Below, in pieces: positions 16,073 to 22,556 of a DNA stretch of 22,556 nucleotides. The first letter of the stretch is position 1; every line of letters starts with the position of its first letter. The notes under the pieces were generated by a model. The model did no database searches, was not told the origin of the DNA, and saw only the letters and a program-made list of their open reading frames with translations. The translations under genes were made by a program, and so were the position numbers. The DNA comes from DATKDU01 sp035512595 (lineage in GTDB: Bacteria; Planctomycetota; Planctomycetia; Pirellulales; Pirellulaceae): contig DATKDU010000504.1 of NCBI GenBank assembly GCA_035512595.1, positions 1 to 22,556 of the forward strand, in the 5' to 3' direction.

Positions 16073-17259
16073 GGCGTGGTCTCCGTTGTAGGAGTGCCCG
16101 TATCCACATTGCCCCCGGCGGCATCGGTCGATTCGGTCATTTCCGTGGACTCTGCGGCGGCGGGGCTGATGCCGCCGACCGGCAGATGGACGACCATGCG
16201 ATAGGTCGGCTGCGTGGTTTCATCGAGCGGCTGCCCCAGCGGAGTCGCTGCCTGTATGTCGGAGTTGCTCTGCGGCGAGCCGATCGTGAGCACGACTTCA
16301 ATGGCCGTGGGCAGGCCACCCAGATCGTCCGAATTCCACTCGGTGAGCCACTCGGTCCCGTCGAAATACTGGAACTGGAGGGACGTGACCTCCGCCGCCA
16401 GTTGTTTGGCCCCCGCGAAAAGGGAATCCGTCGAGCCATTGATTTCGCCAAAGGCGCTGACCGCCCGGTCGCTCTCGGCCCGCATCAGCCCGCGGCCAGT
16501 ACCGCTAGTGCTCGGCTGAGCACTGGCAGTCATGGCGAAGGCGCCGCCGCTGTCGGCGACCTCTTCCTCGGCCAGGAAATAAACGACCGTCTTGATGTCG
16601 CTGGGGATCTGCAGCGAGCCGTCCTCGGTTTCCTGCGACTGGTATTGATCGACCCGCGGCAGTCGGCTGACGTCAAACTGAAGCTGGGTGGCCGAGCCGT
16701 AGAGGCCGACGACGGTGCTGGGACCGGACTCGGCCGTCATTTCCCCTTCGGTGGCGGTGCCGCCGGCAGTTTCGGACGTGCCGGTTCCTCCCGCGCCTGT
16801 GTCGTCGGAGGGAGTTCCCTCGTTGTCGTTGTTGGGTGGATTTTCACCTGGCGGCGGATCGTCCGACTCGTTGTCCGGCGGCGTGTCGTTGGGCTGTTGC
16901 TCGGGGGGATTATTCGGGTCGCCGCCGCCATCCCCCGAGTCGCTATTGGTGGTCCCTTCGCCGATTGCGCCACCCGCCGCATTCGCCACGAGCGAGGTGA
17001 GGTCGAGCCCTTCCAGATTCGGCGGCTCGAACTTGAGCGTGCTGCGAATGTCGTCGCTGATATTGCGGAGGATCGCGCTGGCGAGCTGGGCCTCTTCCAC
17101 CCGCGAGCGCTTGATGTCGAACGCCCGCCAGTGGATGTGCAGGGCCATGGAAATGGCCATCAGGAGCAGTGCCGAGAGGGCCAGCGACAGGACCAGTTCC
17201 AGGAGGGTCATGCCGCGGGGATCGCGCGCCGCGCTACGACGAAGGCGATTAGGGAGCAT
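16069..17259 (-). CDS. gspJ: T2SS minor pseudopilin GspJ with acidic low-complexity insert
   Basis: 396 aa. GGGAGG five bases before the ATG; the start lies 11 bp inside the end of gspI. Leader ends RDPRG16, then MTLLELVLSLALSALLL with Glu at +5, a normal type IV prepilin cleavage site. Residues 40-90 are the usual amphipathic helix region. Residues about 101-180 are rich in Asp, Asn, Pro, Gly, Ser and Thr (DPNNPPEQQ, DDPPPGENPPNND) and interrupt the fold; they map to about 16720-16959. The fold resumes with VVGLYGSATQLQFDVSRLP and ends with AIEVVLTIGS. The C-terminal 365-396 is Ser/Thr-rich. In the tip complex GspJ pairs with GspI and GspK. Typical GspJ is about 200 aa. Confidence 0.85.
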   Translation of the reverse strand: MLPNRLRRSAARDPRGMTLLELVLSLALSALLLMAISMALHIHWRAFDIKRSRVEEAQLASAILRNISDDIRSTLKFEPPNLEGLDLTSLVANAAGGAIGEGTTNSDSGDGGGDPNNPPEQQPNDTPPDNESDDPPPGENPPNNDNEGTPSDDTGAGGTGTSETAGGTATEGEMTAESGPSTVVGLYGSATQLQFDVSRLPRVDQYQSQETEDGSLQIPSDIKTVVYFLAEEEVADSGGAFAMTASAQPSTSGTGRGLMRAESDRAVSAFGEINGSTDSLFAGAKQLAAEVTSLQFQYFDGTEWLTEWNSDDLGGLPTAIEVVLTIGSPQSNSDIQAATPLGQPLDETTQPTYRMVVHLPVGGISPAAAESTEMTESTDAAGGNVDTGTPTTETTP

Positions 17260-17758
17260 TGGCGCCTCCCGTCGTGGAGGTGCTGGCGCCTTCCTCGGTG
17301 ATCTCGGTCTCGAGCATGGCCGGATCGGCGACCCACCGCACGAGGGTGACCGAATGAGGGCGGCTGTAGAACTGCGGGTCCTGCTCGACGGTGACCGTCA
17401 CCGCCAAGAGTCCCTCGATCTCGGTCGCATCAGCCGCCACCGAATAGAGCCACGTCGCATCCTCCAGACAGCTCGTCTGCGACACGGCGGTCGGCGGCAA
17501 CACGCCGGCCGCGATTTCGTTCATCAGATTGCTGCACAGCCGCTGGCCGTCGGACAGGTCGCGTGCGGCCGCGGCACTGTTGCTTCCGATCCGCACCAGC
17601 TCGCCGATGATGGCGAGGGAAGTGCCGAAGATGGCGATCGCCAGGATGACTTCCAAAAGCGACAGTCCGCGCCGCTGGTAGGACGGCCCTTCCGGGCCGT
17701 CATGAACGGCCCGGAAGGGCCGTCCTACAAGGATCGCACTTAAGAATGGCTGACGCAT
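17249..17758 (-). CDS. gspI: T2SS minor pseudopilin GspI with repeat-encoded leader
   Basis: 169 aa. ATG 17756-17758 lies two bases after the gspH stop, and no other usual start codon lies between it and the pilin motif, so this start is firm. The leader is 31 residues, ending QRRG, then LSLLEVILAIAIFGTSLAII with Glu at +5. Residues 11-27 of the leader (VGRPFRAVHDGPEGPSY) are encoded precisely by a 51-bp inverted repeat. Without it the leader would be 14 residues, a common length. The mature part is helix plus a small beta domain (LLAVTVTVEQDPQFYSRPHSVTLVRWV), as in GspI. It overlaps gspJ by 11 bp. The prepilin peptidase must accept a long leader, or the true product is affected by the insert. 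Confidence 0.85.
   Translation of the reverse strand: MRQPFLSAILVGRPFRAVHDGPEGPSYQRRGLSLLEVILAIAIFGTSLAIIGELVRIGSNSAAAARDLSDGQRLCSNLMNEIAAGVLPPTAVSQTSCLEDATWLYSVAADATEIEGLLAVTVTVEQDPQFYSRPHSVTLVRWVADPAMLETEITEEGASTSTTGGANAP
17678..17728. repeat. REP/BIME-like perfect inverted repeat within gspI
   Basis: Two 23-bp arms, perfectly complementary, around CATGA (17701-17705). Each arm starts with GTAG at its outer end and is itself a small palindrome (GGACGGCCC-TTCC-GGGCCGTC type). Total 51 bp = 17 codons of gspI, with no stop in that frame. Confidence 0.9.
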
Positions 17759-17760
17759 GG

Positions 17761-18408
17761 CTAGTGCAGGAGCTCCTCCAGCGACATGATCTCGCCCACG
17801 GTCGCCAGGCCGGTCAGGCCGCGGAGCTCGACGCGGACCGCCTGCTGCTGGTCGTTGGCTACGATGACATAGGCATCGGTCGCGCTGCCGTCGGGATAGA
17901 AGAGCACCGGGGCGCCCATTTGGCCCTCGCTCCCTCCGCTTCCGGAAAGAGCTTCCGCTACAGATATGCCGCGCGAGTCGGCACTCGCCTCGCCGCCGAC
18001 GAAGATCACTCCCTCGGGAAGCCCGGGACCGTCCTCGACGTCCACTCCGCCGGCCGCCGTGCCGCTGGCGGTGGCCATGCTGAAGCTCATCGTCTGGGCG
18101 TCGGCATTGGTCGAGCTTTCGAGCGCATCGTCGTCAGATACCCAGGGGATGATCTCGAAATGCCGACCGCCGTTTTCGAAGCGATAGACGTGAATGCGGC
18201 CCGTTTTCATCGCCCTGATATGAGCCCGCATCCACTCGGTCCGCACCGACTCGGCTGCGCTTCGCAGCCGCTGCGAGCGGAGCATGCCGGCGAAGGCGGG
18301 CATCGACACGGCGGCAATGATCGCCAGGAGCGACAATACGATCATCAGCTCGAGGAGGGTAATGCCCGCTCGATTTTGTCGAAAGTCGCGATGTGGGCTG
18401 GTCTTCAC
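17761..18408 (-). CDS. gspH: T2SS minor pseudopilin GspH
   Basis: Start set at GTG 18406-18408, with AGG eight bases upstream, giving 215 aa and a 15-residue leader ending QNRAG. A TTG at 18442-18444 is the other option but its first codons come from a repeat. After the cleavage site comes ITLLELMIVLSLLAIIAAVS with Glu at +5. The mature chain has the GspH-like helix (RLRSAAESVRTEWMRAHIRAM) and beta strands (GRIHVYRFENGGRHFEII). GspH sits near the tip of the pseudopilus. The final stretch VRVELRGLTGLATVGEIMSLEEL fits the family. Stop is two bases from the gspI ATG. Assigned as H from order and length; pseudopilins H to J are hard to tell apart by eye. Confidence 0.8.
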   Translation of the reverse strand: MKTSPHRDFRQNRAGITLLELMIVLSLLAIIAAVSMPAFAGMLRSQRLRSAAESVRTEWMRAHIRAMKTGRIHVYRFENGGRHFEIIPWVSDDDALESSTNADAQTMSFSMATASGTAAGGVDVEDGPGLPEGVIFVGGEASADSRGISVAEALSGSGGSEGQMGAPVLFYPDGSATDAYVIVANDQQQAVRVELRGLTGLATVGEIMSLEELLH

Positions 18409-18422
18409 GTCAAACCTGCAGA

Positions 18423-18475
18423 ACGGCCTTTTCCAGGCCGTCAAGAGTGAACGGCCTGGAAAGGCCGTCCTACTT
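18423..18475. repeat. REP/BIME-like inverted pair between gspG and gspH
   Basis: The left arm (18423-18441) ACGGCCTTTTCCAGGCCGT faces the right arm (18451-18468) ACGGCCTGGAAAGGCCGT; they differ by one T. The right unit is flanked by GTAG on the minus strand and the left unit by a degenerate GCAG. Same family as 17678-17728. Confidence 0.85.
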
Positions 18476-18476
18476 A

Positions 18477-18908
18477 TCAGCGGATGATTCGCACGTCGTC
18501 ATCCGTGCCGGGCTGTCCGTCGGGTCCGTTGGACGTAATCTCGAACTGTTCCGAGTTGAACAATTCGTAGTTATAAGGATTGTTCCAGGGATCGAGCGGC
18601 AACTGGGTGGCGTCGAGGTAGGGGCCGCGCCATTTGCCGGGGGGTGCATCGGCTGGCGGGTTAAAGAGCGCATCCAGGCCGGCGTCCATCGACGGAAACG
18701 TGCCGACCTCGATCTGGTACGTCTTGACGGCCGTCTCCAGATTGCTGATCTGCGTTTTCGCCGTATCGATCATGGCGTTCTTGCGGATCTGGCTGTAGCT
18801 GACCCCCACCAGCGCGCCGAGGATCACCAGGATCGCCAGCACCAGCAGAATTTCCATCAGCGTAAAGCCGCGGCGACGACGCATACGGCGGGCAACGTTT
18901 GGTTTCAT
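18477..18908 (-). CDS. gspG: T2SS major pseudopilin GspG
   Basis: 143 aa. GGGAG seven bases before ATG 18906-18908. Leader MKPNVARRMRRRRG (14 residues), then FTLMEILLVLAILVILGALV with Glu at +5. GspG-specific features are present: SQIRKNAMIDTAKTQISNLETAVKTY helix, GTFPSMDAGLDAL, GPYLDATQLPLDPWNNPYNY and the calcium-binding loop with GTDDD (134-138). Polymers of this protein form the pseudopilus that pushes substrates through the secretin. The length matches the family. It lies between gspF and gspH, 73 bp after gspF. Confidence 0.95.
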   Translation of the reverse strand: MKPNVARRMRRRRGFTLMEILLVLAILVILGALVGVSYSQIRKNAMIDTAKTQISNLETAVKTYQIEVGTFPSMDAGLDALFNPPADAPPGKWRGPYLDATQLPLDPWNNPYNYELFNSEQFEITSNGPDGQPGTDDDVRIIR

Positions 18909-18963
18909 ATTGTGACTCCCTGATCCAAGCGATTCGAATTGCCTTGTACCCTAGCCCCAAAAA

Positions 18964-18985
18964 ACCACTCACCACTCACCACTAC
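18964..18985. repeat. Short tandem CACCACT repeat at the end of gspF
   Basis: Two and a half direct units of ACCACTC lie just after and into the gspF stop codon, in the gap to gspG. They have no inverted partner here. It may be a remnant of a longer word-type repeat like those at 20188-20265. Confidence 0.5.
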
Positions 18986-20181
18986 AACGCCTGGCTCATC
19001 TTGATCACCGGCACCAAGAGGGCAATGACCACGAACAAGATGATGATCGCCAGCACCAGCAGCATCACCGGCTCCAGCAACCGGACCAGCAGGTCGAGCT
19101 GCCGCGTGGTCCGCCGCTCCAGCCCGTCGGCCATCTCCACCAGCACCTTGTCCAGCGTGTTCGATTCCTCCGCGACGGCGATCATCTCCACCACCATCTT
19201 CGGAAAATGCCCGCTGGCGGCTAATGGCCGCGCCAGCGACTGACCCGAGGAGATATTCTCCGAGGCATCGGCAATCGCCTGCGCCAAGATCTTGTTCCCC
19301 GCCGCCTCCCGGCTGATTTCCAGCGCCTTGAGGATCGGCACTCCGTTTTTCAGCAGCGTTCCCAGCACGCGGCAAAACCGCGCCACCGCGAAGCTCAAAA
19401 AAATCGGGCCGGCCATCGGCATCTTGATTCGCAGCCAGTCGGCACGGCGCCGCCCCGCATCGGTCTTCAATTGATAGTAGACCCAGACGCCGGCGCCGAT
19501 TGCCAGCAGCGCGATCCACCAGCCTTGATTTCTTAGCGTATCGCTGAACCACAGGAGCCAGTCGGTGAGAAAGGGCAATTCGCCGCGCTCGCGCAGCCGG
19601 TCGAACATCACGGCAAACTGGGGGACGAAAAACACGATCAGCACGGTGACCACCGTCATTCCCGCCACCGCCAGGACGCACGGGTAGGCCATCGCGCTGA
19701 CGGTCCGCCCCTTGAGGTCTTCCTGCGTCTCAGTAAACGAAGCGACACGCTCCAGCGCATCCTCGAGGAAGCCCCCTTCCGCGCCGGCGCGGACCATGTT
19801 CACCGCCATCTCGTTGAAGGCCCGCGGATAACGCGCCATCGCATCCCCCAGCGCGGTGCCGTCCTCCACACGGTGATGAACGTCGTCCAGGATCAGCTTC
19901 AGGTTCTTGTTCGACGATTGGTCCTTGAGGACCGCCAGAGACCTGAGCAGCGGCACGCCGCTCTTGAGCAGCGCGGCAAGCTGAGCGTACAGCGTCGCCA
20001 TCAGCAGCCCCTTCACCCGCAGCGATGAAGAAGCAGACGCCGATCTCTCCGCCGTCACCTGCACCGGGAAGAGCGAACGCGTCGCCAGCACCGAAAGCAC
20101 TTCCCGGTCGGTGGCCGCCGAGAGAGTGCCGGTGATCTTCTGACCGGTCGCGTCGCGGGCGATGTAGGCAAAGTCGGGCAT
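18982..20181 (-). CDS. gspF: T2SS inner-membrane platform protein GspF
   Basis: 399 aa, the family's usual size. Starts MPDFAYIARDATGQKITGTL, a standard GspF opening. Two T2SSF domains, about 60-190 and 265-390, each with the helix pattern LAALLKSGVPLLRSL (68-82) and LGTLLKNGVPILKAL (273-287). Membrane helices lie at about 164-190, 221-238 and 367-391. GspF is the platform on which GspE acts to extract or load pseudopilins. It follows gspE across a 136-bp gap filled by an ATGACCAA-type inverted repeat. No Shine-Dalgarno is visible before the ATG. Confidence 0.95.
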   Translation of the reverse strand: MPDFAYIARDATGQKITGTLSAATDREVLSVLATRSLFPVQVTAERSASASSSLRVKGLLMATLYAQLAALLKSGVPLLRSLAVLKDQSSNKNLKLILDDVHHRVEDGTALGDAMARYPRAFNEMAVNMVRAGAEGGFLEDALERVASFTETQEDLKGRTVSAMAYPCVLAVAGMTVVTVLIVFFVPQFAVMFDRLRERGELPFLTDWLLWFSDTLRNQGWWIALLAIGAGVWVYYQLKTDAGRRRADWLRIKMPMAGPIFLSFAVARFCRVLGTLLKNGVPILKALEISREAAGNKILAQAIADASENISSGQSLARPLAASGHFPKMVVEMIAVAEESNTLDKVLVEMADGLERRTTRQLDLLVRLLEPVMLLVLAIIILFVVIALLVPVIKMSQAL

Positions 20182-20187
20182 AACGCA

Positions 20188-20265
20188 AAATGACCAATGA
20201 CCAAATCCAAATGACCAATGTTATTAACCCCTAACTGGTCATTGGGATTTGGTCATTGGTCATTT
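20188..20265. repeat. Long inverted repeat of ATGACCAA words, between gspE and gspF
   Basis: Two 30-bp arms (20188-20217 and 20236-20265) match at 29 of 30 positions as reverse complements, with an 18-nt loop. Each arm holds three copies of TGACCA separated by A-rich steps. It can form a long stable stem in the mRNA immediately before gspF. Confidence 0.9.
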
Positions 20266-20317
20266 GCCGGGCATTTTCCCTCTATTTTGATTGACGGTCG
20301 GCCGCCGGCAATGGCAA

Positions 20318-22042
20318 TTACTTCTTCATCAGCAAACTATGGTCTGCCTTGGCGTTGCGCACGACCTCCTCGACGCTGGAAATGCCCGAAAGAACCTTTT
20401 TCCAGCCGTCTTGCCGCAGGGTCCGCATCCCCTGCTCGATGCCGCACTGCACCAGCTTCCAACTGCTCGTCCGGTCGTGGGCCAGTTGGCGAATCTCGTT
20501 GGTGGTCACCAGCAGCTCGTAAATCCCCTGCCGGCCGCGGTAACCCGTGCCGCGGCATTCGCGGCAGCCGACGGGGCGGTAGATTTCCCGGCCGGCCATC
20601 TCATCCCAGGGGAAATCGGGGGGCAAGTCTTGGCGCTCGGGGCGATAGGCTCCCTTGCAGTGCGTACACAGCCGCCGCACGAGCCGCTGGGCCATCACCG
20701 CCTCGACCGTGCTGGCCACGAGGAACGGCTCGACCCCCATGTCCCCCAGCCGCGTGTAGGCGCTGGCGGCGTCGTTGGTGTGGAGCGTGCTGAAGACCAG
20801 GTGGCCGGTGAGCGAGGCTTGGATGGCGTTCTCGGCCGTTTCCAGGTCGCGGATTTCGCCGACGAGCACAATGTCCGGATCGTGGCGCAGGATGCTTCGC
20901 AGCGAATGGCCGAACGTCAGTCCGATCTTGGTATGGACCTGGATCTGGTTGATCCCTTCGAGCTGATACTCGACCGGATCTTCCGTCGTGATGATCTTGA
21001 CGTCGGGCTTGTTGATCTCGATCAGCGCGCTATAGAGCGTGGTCGTCTTGCCGGAGCCGGTCGGGCCGGTGACCAGAACGATCCCGTGCGGCAGCTCGAT
21101 CAACTCGCGGAAGGTGGCGTAAGTGTCGGCCTCCATCCCCAGCTTCTGGAGATCGAAGACCATCGCCCCCTTGTCCAGAATACGCAGCACGAGCCCTTCG
21201 CCGTGGATCATCGGGATGATCGACACGCGGACGTCGATCTCCCGACCGCTGACCCGCAGCTTCATGCGGCCGTCCTGCGGCAAGCGCTTCTCGGCGATGT
21301 TCAGCCGCGCCATGATCTTCAGGCGGCTGATGATCGCGGCCTGGAAGCGGTTGATCTCCGGCGGCACCGGCTGCGGCTGGAGCATGCCGTCGATCCGGTA
21401 GCGGACGACGACGCCCGAAGGCTGCGACTCGATATGCACGTCGCTGGCCCGCGCGTCGATCGCCTCCATCAAGATTTCGTTGACCAGGCGGACAACCGAC
21501 GCTTCCTGCGCTTGTTCGGATAGTTCGGAGCCGTCGGTTTCGATATCGCTCAGGAGCTCGACCGCCGCGTCCTCGTCGCTGGACTGGGCGGCAATCAGCC
21601 CATCGACCGTCTCGCTGCCGACGCCGAGATACCGCTTGATCAGCCGCGAGATCTCCGCCCGGCCGGCGAGCACCGGCAGGACCGACAGCCCGGTCGCGGC
21701 ACTCACTTCATCGAGCGGATAGAGATCGAACGGATCGCTGGTGGCGACGATGAGCTGCCCCTGGTTGCGGCTGATCGGAAAGATCGTCTGCCGGTGGATC
21801 AGCTTGTGGGGAAAGCCCTTGAGGAGGGTCAGATCGACGTCGATGTCGCTCAAGTCGATAAAGTCGATGCCGACCGCTTCGCCGACGGCTTTCAGGGCCT
21901 GTTCCTCGGAGCAGAAGCCGAGCTGAACTGCGGACTCGATGAGGCGCAGGCCATCGCAATGGCCGTTGGCCTGATTCCGCGACCTGTCCAATTGCTGGCG
22001 GTCGAGGAGTCCACGTTTCAGAAGGATTTCACCGGCTTCCAT
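20318..22042 (-). CDS. gspE: T2SS secretion ATPase GspE
   Basis: 574 aa. Cytoplasmic hexameric ATPase that powers pseudopilus assembly. An N-terminal MshEN/GspE_N-type domain (1-145) starts MEAGEILLKRGLLDRQQLD. The ATPase core has Walker A GPTGSGKT (326-333), the Asp box TTEDPVEYQ, Walker B with IVLVGEIRD at 391-399 and the His box STLHTND. A tetracysteine zinc site has Cys459, 462, 493 and 496. All key residues are present. It is the first recognisable gene of the T2SS cluster; the region upstream, 22043-22216, probably has the operon promoter, although I could not find a convincing one. Confidence 0.97.
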   Translation of the reverse strand: MEAGEILLKRGLLDRQQLDRSRNQANGHCDGLRLIESAVQLGFCSEEQALKAVGEAVGIDFIDLSDIDVDLTLLKGFPHKLIHRQTIFPISRNQGQLIVATSDPFDLYPLDEVSAATGLSVLPVLAGRAEISRLIKRYLGVGSETVDGLIAAQSSDEDAAVELLSDIETDGSELSEQAQEASVVRLVNEILMEAIDARASDVHIESQPSGVVVRYRIDGMLQPQPVPPEINRFQAAIISRLKIMARLNIAEKRLPQDGRMKLRVSGREIDVRVSIIPMIHGEGLVLRILDKGAMVFDLQKLGMEADTYATFRELIELPHGIVLVTGPTGSGKTTTLYSALIEINKPDVKIITTEDPVEYQLEGINQIQVHTKIGLTFGHSLRSILRHDPDIVLVGEIRDLETAENAIQASLTGHLVFSTLHTNDAASAYTRLGDMGVEPFLVASTVEAVMAQRLVRRLCTHCKGAYRPERQDLPPDFPWDEMAGREIYRPVGCRECRGTGYRGRQGIYELLVTTNEIRQLAHDRTSSWKLVQCGIEQGMRTLRQDGWKKVLSGISSVEEVVRNAKADHSLLMKK

Positions 22043-22216
22043 TCGTTCACAACCGTGCGACAGCCGTCGCGGGGAGGGATTCTTGTCAGGAGGGATAGGG
22101 ACCGGCGGCAGGACTCCCTATTCTATCCCCCAAGGATGTAAAACACTACCTGCAAATGCCGCACAGCGTTTCGAACAGGACGGCCCTTGCGGGCCGTCCT
22201 ACGACAACGTCACAAC
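22043..22216. other. Region upstream of gspE (174 bp)
   Basis: Lies between the Gly-rich protein gene and gspE. It contains a GTAG-flanked hairpin (22177-22200). I see no convincing sigma70 boxes, and no small gene. Confidence 0.5.
22177..22204. repeat. Single REP-like hairpin, GGACGGCC family
   Basis: 10-bp perfect arms (AGGACGGCCC and GGGCCGTCCT) around TTGC, with GTAG at the foot on the minus strand. A solo copy of the family seen as pairs at 17678-17728 and 18423-18475. It could also act as an mRNA-end hairpin for the Gly-rich protein gene. Confidence 0.8.
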
Positions 22217-22556
22217 TTAGTCGCCGTCGGGGAGCCGTTCGACCGGCGGGCGAGCGGGACGACCGCCGCCATCACCGCCAGGTCCGCCACGACCGCCCGG
22301 TCCGCCACGGCCGCCGCCGAAGCCGCCCCCGGCGCCGCCGGCGCCGCCAAACCCACCGCGGCCGCCCTGTCCGCCGCCAAAGGCGCCGAAGTTGCTGCTG
22401 AACTCAAACTTATTACCCATCATCGACTTCAGCTTGATTTGCTGCGACGCCGACAGCGAGGCAATCACCTCCTCGCGAGCTTTTTCCTGGAGCCTTTGAA
22501 TCTCTGCCCGCATCTTTTCCTGGGCCTCTTCCGCCGCCTTGCGAATCTTTTCCTTG
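22217..22556 (-). CDS. C-terminal part of a helical protein with Gly/RGG-rich tail (partial)
   Basis: The frame is open to the right edge, so the start is missing; at least 112 codons are visible. The N-terminal part shown is strongly helical and charged (KEKIRKAAEEAQEKMRAEI... RLQEKAREEVIASLSASQQ), ending with LKSMMGNKFEF. That pattern recalls planctomycete proteins with an 'LTxxQ... LxxLTGxxF' motif, loosely Spy/CpxP-like. The last roughly 50 residues are FGGGQGGRGGFGG-type repeats ending PARPPVERLPDGD. Function unknown. It is on the same strand, upstream of gspE, and could be cotranscribed. Confidence 0.7.
   Translation of the reverse strand, partial: KEKIRKAAEEAQEKMRAEIQRLQEKAREEVIASLSASQQIKLKSMMGNKFEFSSNFGAFGGGQGGRGGFGGAGGAGGGFGGGRGGPGGRGGPGGDGGGRPARPPVERLPDGD

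Noticed and set aside
16186..17301. Plus-strand frame of 371 codons opposite gspJ
   Set aside because: Shadow frame of the gspJ coding strand, with no recognisable domain or signal; it also covers the gspJ low-complexity part.
17678..17728. gspI start downstream of the repeat
   Set aside because: There is no ATG, GTG or TTG in frame between the repeat and the pilin motif, and the ATG two bases after the gspH stop fits coupling.
18409..18444. TTG start of gspH
   Set aside because: The extra 12 codons lie mostly within a REP-like repeat; the GTG at 18408 gives a normal leader with a ribosome site.
22100..22150. Sigma70 promoter for gspE (TAGAAT with TTTACA or TTGCAG upstream)
   Set aside because: Spacings are 11 and 24 bases, both outside the usual range.

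Overview
The window looks like a GC-rich planctomycete chromosome, most likely of the Pirellulales type. This is inferred from three things: the DUF3500-like Tat protein, the type of small lipoprotein and BON protein present, and a planctomycete-style type II secretion system (T2SS) with a very large secretin. I see no plasmid, phage, tRNA, rRNA or CRISPR features. Almost every gene is on the minus strand, so transcription runs from right to left.

Right end to about 7.4 kb: the 3' end of a gene for a Gly-rich-tailed helical protein (22217-22556), then a T2SS cluster in the order gspE, gspF, gspG, gspH, gspI, gspJ, gspK, gspL, a GspM-like gene and gspD, followed by a lipoprotein gene. GspE (ATPase), GspF (platform), GspG (major pseudopilin) and GspH/I/J/K (minor pseudopilins) are classical. 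GspL is a PilM/PilN-like fusion. The GspM position holds an unusual protein that appears to join a PilO/GspM-like part, a cadherin/Ig-like domain and a GspC/PilP-like beta domain. GspD is 1274 aa, with about eight predicted N-type modules, an 11-Gln run and a Pro-rich tail. No separate gspC and no gspO (prepilin peptidase) is present.

About 7.4-5.6 kb: the lipoprotein gene converges on, and overlaps by 251 bp, the only plus-strand gene, which encodes a secreted BON-domain protein. A 271-bp divergent promoter region separates that gene from the left block.

Left block, 5.6 kb to 1: four minus-strand genes for exported proteins. These are a DUF3352-like secreted protein, a Tat-exported DUF3500-like protein, a gamma-glutamyltransferase with an intact catalytic motif, and the start of a gene overlapping ggt by a GTGA junction, possibly a DUF1570/peptidase-MA-like protein.

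The most unexpected layer is repetitive. Every gap of roughly 70 bp or more inside the T2SS cluster carries a repeat. One class is REP/BIME-like: short palindromes flanked by GTAG, often as inverted pairs. One such 51-bp pair lies inside gspI, exactly 17 codons, and encodes most of the prepilin leader. A second class has arms built of tandem short words (GGGACTTATG-type or ATGACCAA-type) facing each other as long inverted repeats. No transposase is in the window.
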